Source: an uncultured Bacilli bacterium
GTDB lineage: Bacteria > Bacillota_I > Bacilli_A > RF39 > UBA660
Assembly: GCA_947632715.1 (NCBI GenBank)
Contig: CANRQF010000009.1
Coordinates: forward strand, 1 to 33,512
Direction of reading: 5' to 3'
Length of the DNA: 33,512 nt
Positions 8,501 through 17,339 of this stretch are shown one piece after another; within the stretch, counting starts at the first letter, position 1; the number at the start of each line of letters is the position of its first letter. The position numbers and the translations under genes were made by a program. The notes under the pieces are model-generated. The model saw nothing but the letters and a program-made list of their open reading frames with translations, had not been told where the DNA came from and did no database searches.

Positions 8501-11486
8501 CGCCATTTGAACCATCATCACAATTGCGGTCACAAACATCGTCACCTTTAGTTCCACCATGGGAACCATCATCACAGTTTTTATCACAAACCCCATCATC
8601 AGGATTACCACCGAATGAGCCATCATCACAGTTACGGTCACATTTGCCGTCACCTTTTACACCATTATTACTTCCATCATCACAATTGCGGTCACATTTA
8701 CCATCACCAGCAGTATTGCCAAATGAACCATCATCACAATTTGTAGTGCATTTTCCACTTGGATTTGAACAGTTACGATCACATTTGCCATCGCCTGCTA
8801 CTCCACCATTAGATCCATCATCACAGTTACGGTCACATTTACCATCACCAGCTACACCGCCATTTGAGCCATCATCACAGTTTTTATCACATACATTATC
8901 ACTTGGTTTACCACCGAATGAACCATCATCACAGTTACGGTCACATTTACCGTCGCCTTCTTTACCACCATTAGATCCATCGTCACAGTTGAAATCACAT
9001 CTATTATCTCCGGCTACACCGCCACCACGACCATCATCACAGTTACGATCACATATACCATCACTTGGCTTACCATTAAATGAGCCATCATCACAATTCT
9101 TATCACAAATGCCATCACCAGGAATACCACCAAATGAACCATCATCACAACTTAAATCACAAACTCCATTACCATCAATATCAACATTTAAATCTGGGAA
9201 TCCATCACCATTTGTATCACAATTTATATCACATTTTCCATCATGATTATTATCTTGATTCATTAAATTTTCATCTGGAACAAAGTCATCATTATTATCA
9301 ATATTAACATCAGGCTTTCCATCACCATTTACATCAATATCAATGTCAGGTTTACCATCACCATTTGTATCAACATTTACATCTGGGAATCCATCACCAT
9401 CCGTGTCACAGTTTAAATCACATTTTCCATCTTTATCTTTATCTTGATTTGTCTTATTTTCTAACTCATCTTGATTATCTGGATGACAATGTAAATCACA
9501 TTTTCCATCTCCATCAACATCTAATTTATTATCAGCTTTACCATCGCCATTAACATCACAATTTAAATCACAAATATCATCATCATTGATATCAATGTTT
9601 ATATCAGGGAAATCATCACCATCTGTATCACAGTTAATATCACATTTTCCATCATTATTTGTATCTTGTCCTACTGGATTTTTATCTCCAACGCCATCAC
9701 TATTTGTATCGCAATTGATATCACACTTACCATCTTTATTGTAGTCAATATTAGTATCTGGAACACCATTATGATTTGTATCGCAATTCAAATCACATTG
9801 ACCATCATTATCTAAATCCAAATTAGTATCTGGAATTCCATCATTATCACGGTCACAATTTCTTGTTACACATTTACCAGTTTCATCTGGTTTTGTAACT
9901 GGGTTCTTTTCAACTACTCCATCATGGTCATTATCACAATTTACATCGCATTTACCATCACCATTTAAATCAAAATTGATATCTGGCTTGCCATCACCAT
10001 CTGTATCACAATATAAATCGCAAACTCCATCGTCATCAACATCAATGTTTATATCAGGGAATCCATCATGGTTAATATCACAATTCATGTCACATTTACC
10101 ATCATGATTATTATCTTGATTCATTAAATTTTTATCAGGTAACCCGTCACCATCTTCATCGATAGCGATATCACCTTTACCATCACCAGTTACATCTATG
10201 AATAAATCTGGTTTGCCATCTAAATTAGTATCACAATTGTAATCACATTTCTTGTCATTATCAACATCACAGTTTAAATCACATTCACCATCACCATCTA
10301 AATCAATATTAGGTCTAGTAAATGGATTAGGTTCTTTATTAAAGTCTGGAATACCATCTTTATTTTTATCAAGATTTGAATCTGGAATATTATCTCCGTT
10401 TTTATCACAATTTAGATCACAACGATCATCATCATCAATATCAATATTTATATCTGGATAACCATCACCATTTGTATCACAGTTAATATCACATTTTCCA
10501 TCTTTATTTAAATCTTGATTTGATGGATTTGTAATATTTCCATTACCATCATCACATTGAACATCGCATCTACCATCACGATTATAATCTAAATTTGTAT
10601 CTGGAACACCATTACCATCCGTATCACAATTTACATCACATCTGCCATCACCATCAATGTCAACATTAACATCTGGATAGCCATCTTCATTTTGATCACA
10701 ATTTAGCTTACGACAAATACCATCTTCATCTTTTTTATTTAGTTTATTATTTGTATTGCCACTATCACAATTAAGATCACATTTACCATCTTTATTTATA
10801 TCAATATTCTTATCTGCTATACGATCACCATCTGTATCGCAATTAAGTTCACAAATATCATCATTATTTGTATCAATATTTATTTCTGGGAAACCATCAT
10901 TATCTGTATCACAGTTTAAATCGCATCTTCCATCATTATCTGTATCACGATTCATTAAATTTTCATCAGGTTTACCATCACCATCTGTATCAAGATTGAT
11001 TTCTGGAATACCATCACCTGTAACATCAATATTAATATCTGGTTTGCCATCACCATCTAAATCTAGATTATAATCTGGGAAACCATCATTATCACTATCA
11101 CAGTTTAAATCACATTTACCATCTTTATCTAAATCTTGATTAAGAAGATTTTTATCGGGATAACCATCATTATTAGTATCTAAATTAAACACAGCAGTTA
11201 GATAATTTTTACCATACGTAATATTAGTATCTGGTTTACCATCTTTATTCATATCATAATATGTATCGCAATTTATATCACAGATACCATCATTATTTAA
11301 ATCTAAATTCATGTATGGTCCTCTACCTAATCTTCCGTGTCCAAATAAATCAAACACAAATCCTGTAAATAAAAGGATCAAACATAAAATCATGATTATC
11401 ATCATTATAACTAATGCTAATAATCTTTTTTTATGGATATCTATCATTTCAGTGTTTTCTATAACATTGTTTTCTTCTTCTAACAT
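5598..11486 (-). CDS. Giant (1962 aa) membrane-anchored Asp/Cys-rich repeat surface protein with C-terminal TasA-like beta domain
   Basis: N-terminal TM (RLLALVIMMIIMILCLILLFTGFVF), then DxDGDGxxD-type repeats, about 52 tandem 18-aa CDDGSxGGxxGDGxCDRN repeats, and a ~170-aa non-repetitive C-terminus ending YDVQLVFRNYRDYDQSENIDKSASGYLTFRVDNCYKQ. Confidence 0.93.
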   Translation of the reverse strand: MLEEENNVIENTEMIDIHKKRLLALVIMMIIMILCLILLFTGFVFDLFGHGRLGRGPYMNLDLNNDGICDINCDTYYDMNKDGKPDTNITYGKNYLTAVFNLDTNNDGYPDKNLLNQDLDKDGKCDLNCDSDNDGFPDYNLDLDGDGKPDINIDVTGDGIPEINLDTDGDGKPDENLMNRDTDNDGRCDLNCDTDNDGFPEINIDTNNDDICELNCDTDGDRIADKNIDINKDGKCDLNCDSGNTNNKLNKKDEDGICRKLNCDQNEDGYPDVNVDIDGDGRCDVNCDTDGNGVPDTNLDYNRDGRCDVQCDDGNGNITNPSNQDLNKDGKCDINCDTNGDGYPDINIDIDDDDRCDLNCDKNGDNIPDSNLDKNKDGIPDFNKEPNPFTRPNIDLDGDGECDLNCDVDNDKKCDYNCDTNLDGKPDLFIDVTGDGKGDIAIDEDGDGLPDKNLMNQDNNHDGKCDMNCDINHDGFPDINIDVDDDGVCDLYCDTDGDGKPDINFDLNGDGKCDVNCDNDHDGVVEKNPVTKPDETGKCVTRNCDRDNDGIPDTNLDLDNDGQCDLNCDTNHNGVPDTNIDYNKDGKCDINCDTNSDGVGDKNPVGQDTNNDGKCDINCDTDGDDFPDINIDINDDDICDLNCDVNGDGKADNKLDVDGDGKCDLHCHPDNQDELENKTNQDKDKDGKCDLNCDTDGDGFPDVNVDTNGDGKPDIDIDVNGDGKPDVNIDNNDDFVPDENLMNQDNNHDGKCDINCDTNGDGFPDLNVDIDGNGVCDLSCDDGSFGGIPGDGICDKNCDDGSFNGKPSDGICDRNCDDGRGGGVAGDNRCDFNCDDGSNGGKEGDGKCDRNCDDGSFGGKPSDNVCDKNCDDGSNGGVAGDGKCDRNCDDGSNGGVAGDGKCDRNCSNPSGKCTTNCDDGSFGNTAGDGKCDRNCDDGSNNGVKGDGKCDRNCDDGSFGGNPDDGVCDKNCDDGSHGGTKGDDVCDRNCDDGSNGGKPGDGVCDRNCTNPSGKCTTNCDDGSFGGDAGDGKCDRNCDDGTNGGDPGDGKCDRNCDDGTLNGTPDDGKCDRNCDDGSNGGDAGDGKCDSDCDDGSFGGDAGDNKCDRNCDDGSHGGNPDDGKCDRNCDDGSNGGEPDDGICDKNCDKDVCNLNCDDGSNGGKPNDGTCDRNCDDGSFGGVEGDGKCDRNCDHGEFGGTPGDGKCDKNCDDGSYGGKPGDGKCDRNCDDGSFGNTAGDDKCDRNCDNGDNKGLANDGICDHNCDDGTNNGKINDGKCDRNCDDGTNGGQKGDHKCDSNCDDGKFNGIPSDKVCDRNCDDGSNGGKAGDGKCDRNCDDGSFDGKPNDGICDRNCDTGNNNGVAGDKVCDHNCDDGSNGGAAGDLVCDRNCDDGKNGGTKGDGKCDTNCDDGTFGGIPGDKICDRNCDDGSFGGTKGDGKCDRNCDDGSFGNRPNDGICDRNCDDGSNNGIAGDKICDHNCDDGSIGGTPGDGICDRNCDDGSFGGTKGDHVCDKDCDDGSFGGIPSDKVCDRNCDDGSFGGTKDDEVCDRNCDTNNDGICDKNCDDGKPGKAGDGVCDHDCENQVCTLNCDDGSFGGTPDDGICDKNCDDGSFGGVAGDGICDRNCDHGEFGGVPGDDICDRNCDDGSFDGKPNDKICDRNCDDGSFGNTPSDRVCDRNCDNGDNNGIPGDGICDHNCDDGSLGGKTGDNVCDRNCDDGSHGGKKGDHICDYNCDDGSNGGLPSDKVCDRNCDDGSLGGIPGDKECDRNCDYNGDDKCDENCDDDGDGVCDRKCEDSKYDTDVDALVTMENSGPINLHIDANKMSPHAVGNNQYIEIGSNLEDARVSLASSSGITVCTYNIIYYVDENSFTNRNVDNQLVLKIHGETSDGVQVANIDTDLVKLKKGENLLGTITINNRAGSGSSTIHNYDVQLVFRNYRDYDQSENIDKSASGYLTFRVDNCYKQ
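6160..9160 (-). repeat. 54-bp tandem repeat array encoding the 18-aa Cys/Asp/Gly unit, about 52 units
   Basis: Manual alignment of the translation gives CDDGS[FNHL]GGxxGDGxCDRN repeated with few interruptions (CxNPSGKCTTN twice, CDKDVCNLN, CENQVCTLN). Confidence 0.95.
9160..11330 (-). repeat. Degenerate array encoding EF-hand/TSP3-like Asp repeats (DxDGDGxPDxNxDxDGDGxCDLNCD)
   Basis: Repeated Dx[DN]xDG motifs in the translation. Confidence 0.92.
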
Positions 11487-11499
11487 CTAAATCACCTCA

Positions 11500-12129
11500 T
11501 TATTTTTGATCCTTTGGGGTACTCTTAACATTTAATTTTAAATTTACAAGTTTACTTATTTCTGTCGTAGGTGTTGTGTCTATTAACCAAATATATACTC
11601 GATATGTTGTTGTTGCTTTACTATTTATAGTTCCACTTATAATTGGATATGAACCATCAGTGTTTGTCTTAATATTGCTTATTACTGATGAATAACTACT
11701 AGTATCACCTAAAGTCAACCATCTACCTATAGTTTCATTATATATGCCAACCCTCAAATAACTCATATTAACACGCTCGGCTTCTGTTTTTCCTGTAGGC
11801 AAAGTATCATTAGCTAAGCTAACTGAAAATTTGGCATCCAAACTACCAGTATTTTTTAATACTAGCTTAGCATAACTATTACTATCACCTTTAGGAGTAG
11901 ATGTTTGAGCTGTTGGATAATCAGATTCAGTAGAAGGCATTAATGATGATGTCATTTTTGTAGAAGTTACCGTTACATCAAGAGTTCCTGCTTTAAATTT
12001 TTGAATGTTCGTAGTTGATTTCACTGAAAATACATATGAATATGTTACATTTACAGTTAATAAAGCTAATACTACTACTGATAAAACTATTACAAGCGTA
12101 TTTTTCTTTATCTTTTTAAATGATATCAT
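11500..12129 (-). CDS. TasA/camelysin-like SipW-type-signal protein
   Basis: 209 aa; hydrophobic signal ending VTYSYVFSVKSTTNIQKFKAGTLDVTVTSTKM, then AKLVLKNTGSLDAKFSVSL and TTTYRVYIWLID, typical TasA-family pattern. Confidence 0.75.
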   Translation of the reverse strand: MISFKKIKKNTLVIVLSVVVLALLTVNVTYSYVFSVKSTTNIQKFKAGTLDVTVTSTKMTSSLMPSTESDYPTAQTSTPKGDSNSYAKLVLKNTGSLDAKFSVSLANDTLPTGKTEAERVNMSYLRVGIYNETIGRWLTLGDTSSYSSVISNIKTNTDGSYPIISGTINSKATTTYRVYIWLIDTTPTTEISKLVNLKLNVKSTPKDQK

Positions 12130-12228
12130 TCTACGTCACCTTATTCTAAGTTTATCATAATATCTTTTTAAGAACAATATTAAACTTGAAAATTTTTAAA
12201 AATTTTTATAATTTTTTTCAACAAATAA

Positions 12229-12257
12229 TTTACAAATATAGTTTTATAAGCTATAAT
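12229..12257 (+). promoter_or_regulatory. Sigma-A-type promoter of typA
   Basis: TTTACA - 17 nt - TATAAT upstream of 12283. Confidence 0.7.
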
Positions 12258-12282
12258 ATCAAAGGTTAACGGGTGATTTTAT

Positions 12283-14091
12283 ATGGAAATTAGAAATGTA
12301 GCAATTATTGCGCATGTCGATCATGGAAAAACAGCATTAGTTGATGAACTTATTAAATATGTTGGAACATTTAGAGAAGGACAAGATGCTTCAAAATTTT
12401 CTATGGATTCAAATGATATTGAAAGAGAAAGAGGAATAACAATATTAGCTAAGAATACATCTATTATATATAATAATGTTAAGATAAATATTCTTGATAC
12501 ACCAGGACATGCTGACTTTGGTGGCGAAGTTGAAAGAATTATGAAAATGGTAGATGGTGTTATTTTAGTTGTTGATGCTTATGAAGGACCTATGCCTCAA
12601 ACAAGATTTGTTTTAAAAAAAGCTATTGATGCCGGAGTTAAACCTATTGTTGTTATTAATAAGGTTGATAAACCAACTGCTAGAATTAAAGAAGTTGTTG
12701 ATGAAGTATTAGAACTATTCTTAGATTTAGGTGCATCAGATGAACAACTTGATTTTAAAGTTGCTTATACTTCTGCTTTAAATGGTACATCTAGTTTAAG
12801 TAGTGATTTATCTACGCAAGAAAAATCATTTAAATGTGTTTTAGATTTAATAATAAGTGAAATTAATCCACCTAAAGGAGATGCAAATGATAAATTTATG
12901 TTCCAACCTGCTCTACTTGATTATAATGATTATGTTGGAAGAATAGCCATCGGCAGAATATTTAGTGGTAAAGTAAAAGTTGGACAAATGCTTAATTGTT
13001 TAAGATTAGATGGAACGGAAAAAAACTTTAGAGTTCAAAAATTATTTTCTTTTACAGCCTTAGGTAAAGTTGAAGTTGAAGAAGTTTCCGCTGGTGATAT
13101 TTGCGCAATTGCTGGTCTTGAAGATATATATGTTGGTGAAACTTTAACGGAAGTTGGAAATCATGAAAGATTACCTATCATTCATATTGATGAACCAACA
13201 CTTCAAATGACCTTTGGCGTTAACACTTCACCATTTGCTGGTAAAGATGGTAAATTATTAACATCAAGAAAGATTGAAGAAAGATTAATGCGTGAAACCC
13301 AAAAAGATGTTAGTTTAAAAGTAGAACAAATAGATTCCGAAAATTTCTTAGTATCTGGTCGTGGTGAACTTCATTTATCTATTTTAATTGAAAATATGCG
13401 AAGAGAAGGTTTTGAACTTCAAGTATCTAAGCCTAAAGTTATTACTAAAGAAATTGATGGTAAATTATGTGAACCATATGAAGAATTATTAATTGAAGTG
13501 GATGATGAATACATGGGTGGTGTTATTGAAGAATTAAGTACAAGAGGTGCTATAATGGATAATATGACTCATTTAGGTTCACTTACAAGAATAACTTATA
13601 CTATTCCATCTCGTGGTTTAATTGGTTTTTCAACAAACTTTATGACTTTAACAAAAGGTTATGGTATTATGAATCATACTTTTAAAGAATATGGTCCATT
13701 TACTGAAGTTAATCTTGGGGAAAGAAAACTTGGTGTTCTTGTTTCTAGTGAAACTGGTAGTGCCACTGCTTATAGTATTGGTGGTCTTGAAGATCGTGGT
13801 ATTATGTTTATTGAACCAAATACTGAAGTATATGAAGGTATGATTGTTGGTGAATGTAATCGTGATAATGATTTAGCAGTTAATGTAGTTAAAGGAAAAG
13901 AACTTACTAATACAAGAGCAGCTTTCTCCGATAAAACTGTTGTTTTAAAAAGACCTAGACCAATTACTTTGGAATATGCTATTGAATATATTAATAGTGA
14001 TGAATATGTTGAAGTTACACCAAACTTTATTAGACTTAGAAAAGTAATACTTAATACAGAACTTAGAAAAAAAGCTGATGCTAAAAAATAG
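12283..14091 (+). CDS. typA: Ribosome-associated GTPase TypA/BipA
   Basis: 602 aa; AIIAHVDHGKTALVDELIK, DIERERGITILAKNTS, DTPGHADFGGEVERI, VINKVDK. Confidence 0.97.
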   Translation: MEIRNVAIIAHVDHGKTALVDELIKYVGTFREGQDASKFSMDSNDIERERGITILAKNTSIIYNNVKINILDTPGHADFGGEVERIMKMVDGVILVVDAYEGPMPQTRFVLKKAIDAGVKPIVVINKVDKPTARIKEVVDEVLELFLDLGASDEQLDFKVAYTSALNGTSSLSSDLSTQEKSFKCVLDLIISEINPPKGDANDKFMFQPALLDYNDYVGRIAIGRIFSGKVKVGQMLNCLRLDGTEKNFRVQKLFSFTALGKVEVEEVSAGDICAIAGLEDIYVGETLTEVGNHERLPIIHIDEPTLQMTFGVNTSPFAGKDGKLLTSRKIEERLMRETQKDVSLKVEQIDSENFLVSGRGELHLSILIENMRREGFELQVSKPKVITKEIDGKLCEPYEELLIEVDDEYMGGVIEELSTRGAIMDNMTHLGSLTRITYTIPSRGLIGFSTNFMTLTKGYGIMNHTFKEYGPFTEVNLGERKLGVLVSSETGSATAYSIGGLEDRGIMFIEPNTEVYEGMIVGECNRDNDLAVNVVKGKELTNTRAAFSDKTVVLKRPRPITLEYAIEYINSDEYVEVTPNFIRLRKVILNTELRKKADAKK

Positions 14092-14103
14092 TATCAACTT
14101 TTT

Positions 14104-15132
14104 TTATACCACTGGTTCTTGGACTTCATCCATTCCTACTCTACTTATTTCTTCTACTTTGATAAGTTTAGATTTTTTAAATATATCTGTTATACTCTCA
14201 TCATCTATATTATATAAACTATCTTTGAAAGTAAATTCATAATTTTTATTTATTTCTAATTTTTCTTTTAAATTAATTTCTATAGTTTCTTTATGACTTT
14301 GATATAATTCTAAAGTTACCCAATAAGAATCTTCTTCCTTCTTAGTTATATCAATTACTCTATATGTTTTAGTAAAAGTATCTTTAATTTTTTCTTTACC
14401 ACATACACCATTATTATAAGCTTTATTCATATTCATATCACTTGGTCCTATATAAATATCATTATTATCATCTACTGTATGACATTTAATTATTGTAATT
14501 TCTTCATTATGATATTCAGTTGTTCCTCCATCATATAATATATACTTCTTTACTCTAGGCATATTTAAAATTAATTCATCTATTCCTTTTTTATCAATAT
14601 ATTTTTTTAAAGATATATCATTATTAATACTTAATTTATTTAAACAATATAAATATATTTTTTGGTTATTTTTTATATAATATTCTTTAAATTCACCAGT
14701 ACAATTTTTATTTATTTCTTTATTAAAATGAACTTCAGCATTTAATAATTGAACACTCTTACCATAATTATAACCAATTTTATAAATTAATAATATTATT
14801 GTTAATAAAATAATAATTATTAACATTATACTCAGTATTCTTTTCTTCTTTTCTACTTTTCTTAAAAGTTTAAATATTGATAATATATTTTCTTCAGACT
14901 TATTTTGATACTCATCATTACTAATTTTTTCTCCACTTAAAAGTTCATTTATATTAATATCTAATATTTCACATAGTGGTTTAAGTAAAGACATATCCAT
15001 TAAACAAATACCTCTTTCCCATTTTGATACAGCGTTAATAGATACTCCTAAAATATTTGCTAACTCTTCCTGAGTCATATTCTTTTCTTTACGCATGCTA
15101 GCAATAAATTTACCTATTTTTTCTTGATTCAT
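14104..15132 (-). CDS. XRE-family HTH protein with TM segment and extracytoplasmic domain
   Basis: N-terminal IGKFIASMRKEKNMTQEELANILGVSINAVSKWERG; TM ILSIMLIIIILLTIILLIYKIGY; ~200-aa C-terminus. Confidence 0.85.
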   Translation of the reverse strand: MNQEKIGKFIASMRKEKNMTQEELANILGVSINAVSKWERGICLMDMSLLKPLCEILDININELLSGEKISNDEYQNKSEENILSIFKLLRKVEKKKRILSIMLIIIILLTIILLIYKIGYNYGKSVQLLNAEVHFNKEINKNCTGEFKEYYIKNNQKIYLYCLNKLSINNDISLKKYIDKKGIDELILNMPRVKKYILYDGGTTEYHNEEITIIKCHTVDDNNDIYIGPSDMNMNKAYNNGVCGKEKIKDTFTKTYRVIDITKKEEDSYWVTLELYQSHKETIEINLKEKLEINKNYEFTFKDSLYNIDDESITDIFKKSKLIKVEEISRVGMDEVQEPVV

Positions 15133-15243
15133 ACATTCACTTCCTAACTTGATAATAACATTTTATTTATTAATTTAACACACACCATAAGTTTAATTAA
15201 AAAAAATATTAGTCAAATTCAAACTAATAATTAATTCCTTTAA

Positions 15244-15525
15244 TTATTTAATTGTTTCTTCATTAATCCAGTTCAAATAATTTTGATTACAACTATTTAA
15301 ATCAAATACTGCAAACTCAAAACATTCATAACTTTCCTGTAAATTCTTTTTTGTTTTCATAAACACTAAATATTCTTTGGCGCTTTCCATTTTTTGCTGC
15401 CAATTCCATTTACTAATACTTTCTACCATTTGACAACTAGCAACTAATTTTTTATTTATTAATTCATTAATTACTTCTTTTGCTTCCTCAATATTATCAA
15501 ATGCAGTTTCTATCATACAATACAT
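15244..15525 (-). CDS. cutA: CutA-like divalent-cation tolerance protein
   Basis: 93 aa; CMIETAFDNIEEAKEVINELINKKLVASCQMVESISKWNWQQKMESAKEYLVFMKT fits the CutA1 pattern. Confidence 0.75.
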   Translation of the reverse strand: MYCMIETAFDNIEEAKEVINELINKKLVASCQMVESISKWNWQQKMESAKEYLVFMKTKKNLQESYECFEFAVFDLNSCNQNYLNWINEETIK

Positions 15526-15603
15526 ATAATCACCACCTTTAATATTTTTATAATTTAATTTTATTTTTTTTATGTTAGCAATTTACATATATATTTTTTT
15601 AGC

Positions 15604-15629
15604 AAAAAATCGACTCCAAAGAATCGACT
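15604..15629 (-). terminator. Terminator downstream of tRNA-Glu
   Basis: Minus strand AGTCGATTC-tttg-GAGTCGATT (9-bp stem with G-U pairs) followed by a T run. Confidence 0.65.
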
Positions 15630-15641
15630 TTATATTACATT

Positions 15642-15718
15642 TGGTAACCCGTACGGGGTTCGAACCCGCGAATGCTGCGCTGAGAACGCAGTGTGTTGAG
15701 CCACTTCACCAACGGGCT
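15642..15718 (-). tRNA. tRNA-Glu(CUC), CCA encoded
   Basis: Minus strand AGCCCGTTGGTGAAGTGGCTCAACACACTGCGTTCTCAGCGCAGCATTCGCGGGTTCGAACCCCGTACGGGTTACCA folds as a cloverleaf with anticodon loop TTCTCAG. Confidence 0.9.
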
Positions 15719-15866
15719 AGGCACAAAATAAGTTTAACATATCAATGTATTTAAATCAATTATTTTTTGTTTTATTCCTATTTTTTATCTTGGAATTACG
15801 CCTAAACACTTGACAAACGGGCATTAAATCTAGTAAAATAAGTAACTATTAGTGAGGGGTTTATTT

Positions 15867-17339
15867 ATGGAAGAAGAAGTAAAAGAAAAAAAATTGACCA
15901 CTAAAGAAATTTTAGTTAAAGTTGGTAAAAATTTAACTTTATGTGTTTCTATTATTACCTTACTCTCTTTAAATTTAAGATTATATGCCAATTTAAAGAA
16001 AGAAAATAATGATGACGAAGACAAAGACAATTCTACTAGTTTTAAATATTATATTAGATATGCAGATACTAACAATTTCGAATCACAATATGCTAATTAT
16101 GCTGACATTTATAAAGCATTTACTGATAATAATTTAGAAACTGAAACTGATGAAGAAATAGATCAAACAGAAACTAATGAAGAAGAAACTATAAATAATC
16201 AAATATTAGATGAAGAGTCAGTTCAAGAACCAATAAATATTGATAGCATTAATTCAAATGAAGATAAAACCATTCTTGAAAGTAATGGTATTAACTCTAA
16301 TTTAGATAGTATGGCTGAAGAATATGATGAAGAATTAATTATTCAAGAAAATGAAAGATATATTAAATATGTTTTAGAGTTAATTTATGATATTAATAAT
16401 GATGGAATATCTAAACAACATAAAATAGATACTATATGTCAATTGTATAAATGTTCTTATGATGATATTTATTCATTATATGAAATGTTTGTTTCATCAA
16501 TCAAAAAAAATCCAACTACTAATCCTTACGAAAATGTTAAAAATATATGTTCATATATTACTGATAAAGCAACATTTAAAAATAAACTAATCCAATTAAA
16601 AACTGAAGAAAATTTAACTGATTATGATATTAAGGAAGCAGCAAATGATTTTATAACCGAATATTTAAATGATGATTTTGGTGAAGCAGCAGATATTTTA
16701 ATTAATACTTTATATTATAAACAAATAAATAATACTCCACTTAAGACTAAATTAGATTATATTTATCAAAGATGGGATTTAACTGAAGAACAATTAACTA
16801 TTTTAATTGAATGTGTATTATGTGAAGCAATGCATCATAGTTATATTGATGCTTACGCAGTATCAACAACGCTTATGAATAGGATGTCAAGTATAAAATG
16901 GACTGAAGGATATGACAATATTTATGAACAATTAACCAAAAGATTTGGTGTTTACTATCGTGGTGACTATAAATGTTATGATGGCTTATCATTAAATGAT
17001 TTAATTAAACAATATGAAGGTGCATCTGCAGTTATAGATTGCCTTTATACAGAACTTCCTATTCATAACGCTACTAATTTTTATGGTAATGGTTACGAAG
17101 GAAAATATAGAGCTAAATTTACAGAAAATGGAAATAATTACTTTAATGAAAATGATCAACTTTCTAAAGAAGATAGAATACCAGCTGAACAATTACAAAA
17201 TGTTATTTTTGAAAAAAATATAATCTTATCATTTTCTAAAGGCAATGAATTTTATCAAAATTATTTTGATAAATATTTTAACATCAACTTAGATATTATA
17301 GAAGAAGAAAGAGATAATACTTTATCTAGAATAAAATAA
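15867..17339 (+). CDS. Secreted/membrane protein with C-terminal SleB-like (Hydrolase_2) cell-wall hydrolase domain
   Basis: N-terminal TM, acidic linker, then ECVLCEAMHHSYIDAYAVSTTLMNRM resembling SleB-type catalytic region; ATG at 15867 after gaggggt. Confidence 0.65.
   Translation: MEEEVKEKKLTTKEILVKVGKNLTLCVSIITLLSLNLRLYANLKKENNDDEDKDNSTSFKYYIRYADTNNFESQYANYADIYKAFTDNNLETETDEEIDQTETNEEETINNQILDEESVQEPINIDSINSNEDKTILESNGINSNLDSMAEEYDEELIIQENERYIKYVLELIYDINNDGISKQHKIDTICQLYKCSYDDIYSLYEMFVSSIKKNPTTNPYENVKNICSYITDKATFKNKLIQLKTEENLTDYDIKEAANDFITEYLNDDFGEAADILINTLYYKQINNTPLKTKLDYIYQRWDLTEEQLTILIECVLCEAMHHSYIDAYAVSTTLMNRMSSIKWTEGYDNIYEQLTKRFGVYYRGDYKCYDGLSLNDLIKQYEGASAVIDCLYTELPIHNATNFYGNGYEGKYRAKFTENGNNYFNENDQLSKEDRIPAEQLQNVIFEKNIILSFSKGNEFYQNYFDKYFNINLDIIEEERDNTLSRIK

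Noticed and set aside
6160-9160. CRISPR array
   Set aside because: Regular periodicity but no unique spacers; the repeats are continuous, in-frame and coding.
7741-9246. 501-aa Ser/Pro-rich plus-strand ORF (SSQLRSHLPSP repeats)
   Set aside because: Antisense shadow of the 54-bp repeat array; period is a multiple of 3, so a stop-free unit propagates in other frames. No RBS or independent coding signal.
6266-9553. Other plus-strand and out-of-frame minus-strand ORFs in the repeat array (His-rich MNHHHNxxHK and VTVTMMVH types)
   Set aside because: Frame-shadow translations of the same repeat; the minus-strand 1962-aa frame has the TM anchor, unique head domain and terminator.
10252-11073. Plus-strand Ser/Pro ORFs 10252-10461 and 10756-11073
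   Set aside because: Antisense artefacts of the Asp-repeat region of the giant gene.
15572-15754. 60-aa plus-strand ORF containing TRTGFEPANAALR
   Set aside because: Classic spurious ORF antisense to a tRNA gene (tRNA-Glu at 15642-15718).
15830-16030. 66-aa minus-strand ORF, and similar small antisense ORFs at 17001-17192, 20796-21005, 24651-24854, 26979-27263 and 28590-28787
   Set aside because: Each lies antisense to a stronger coding frame with no independent support.
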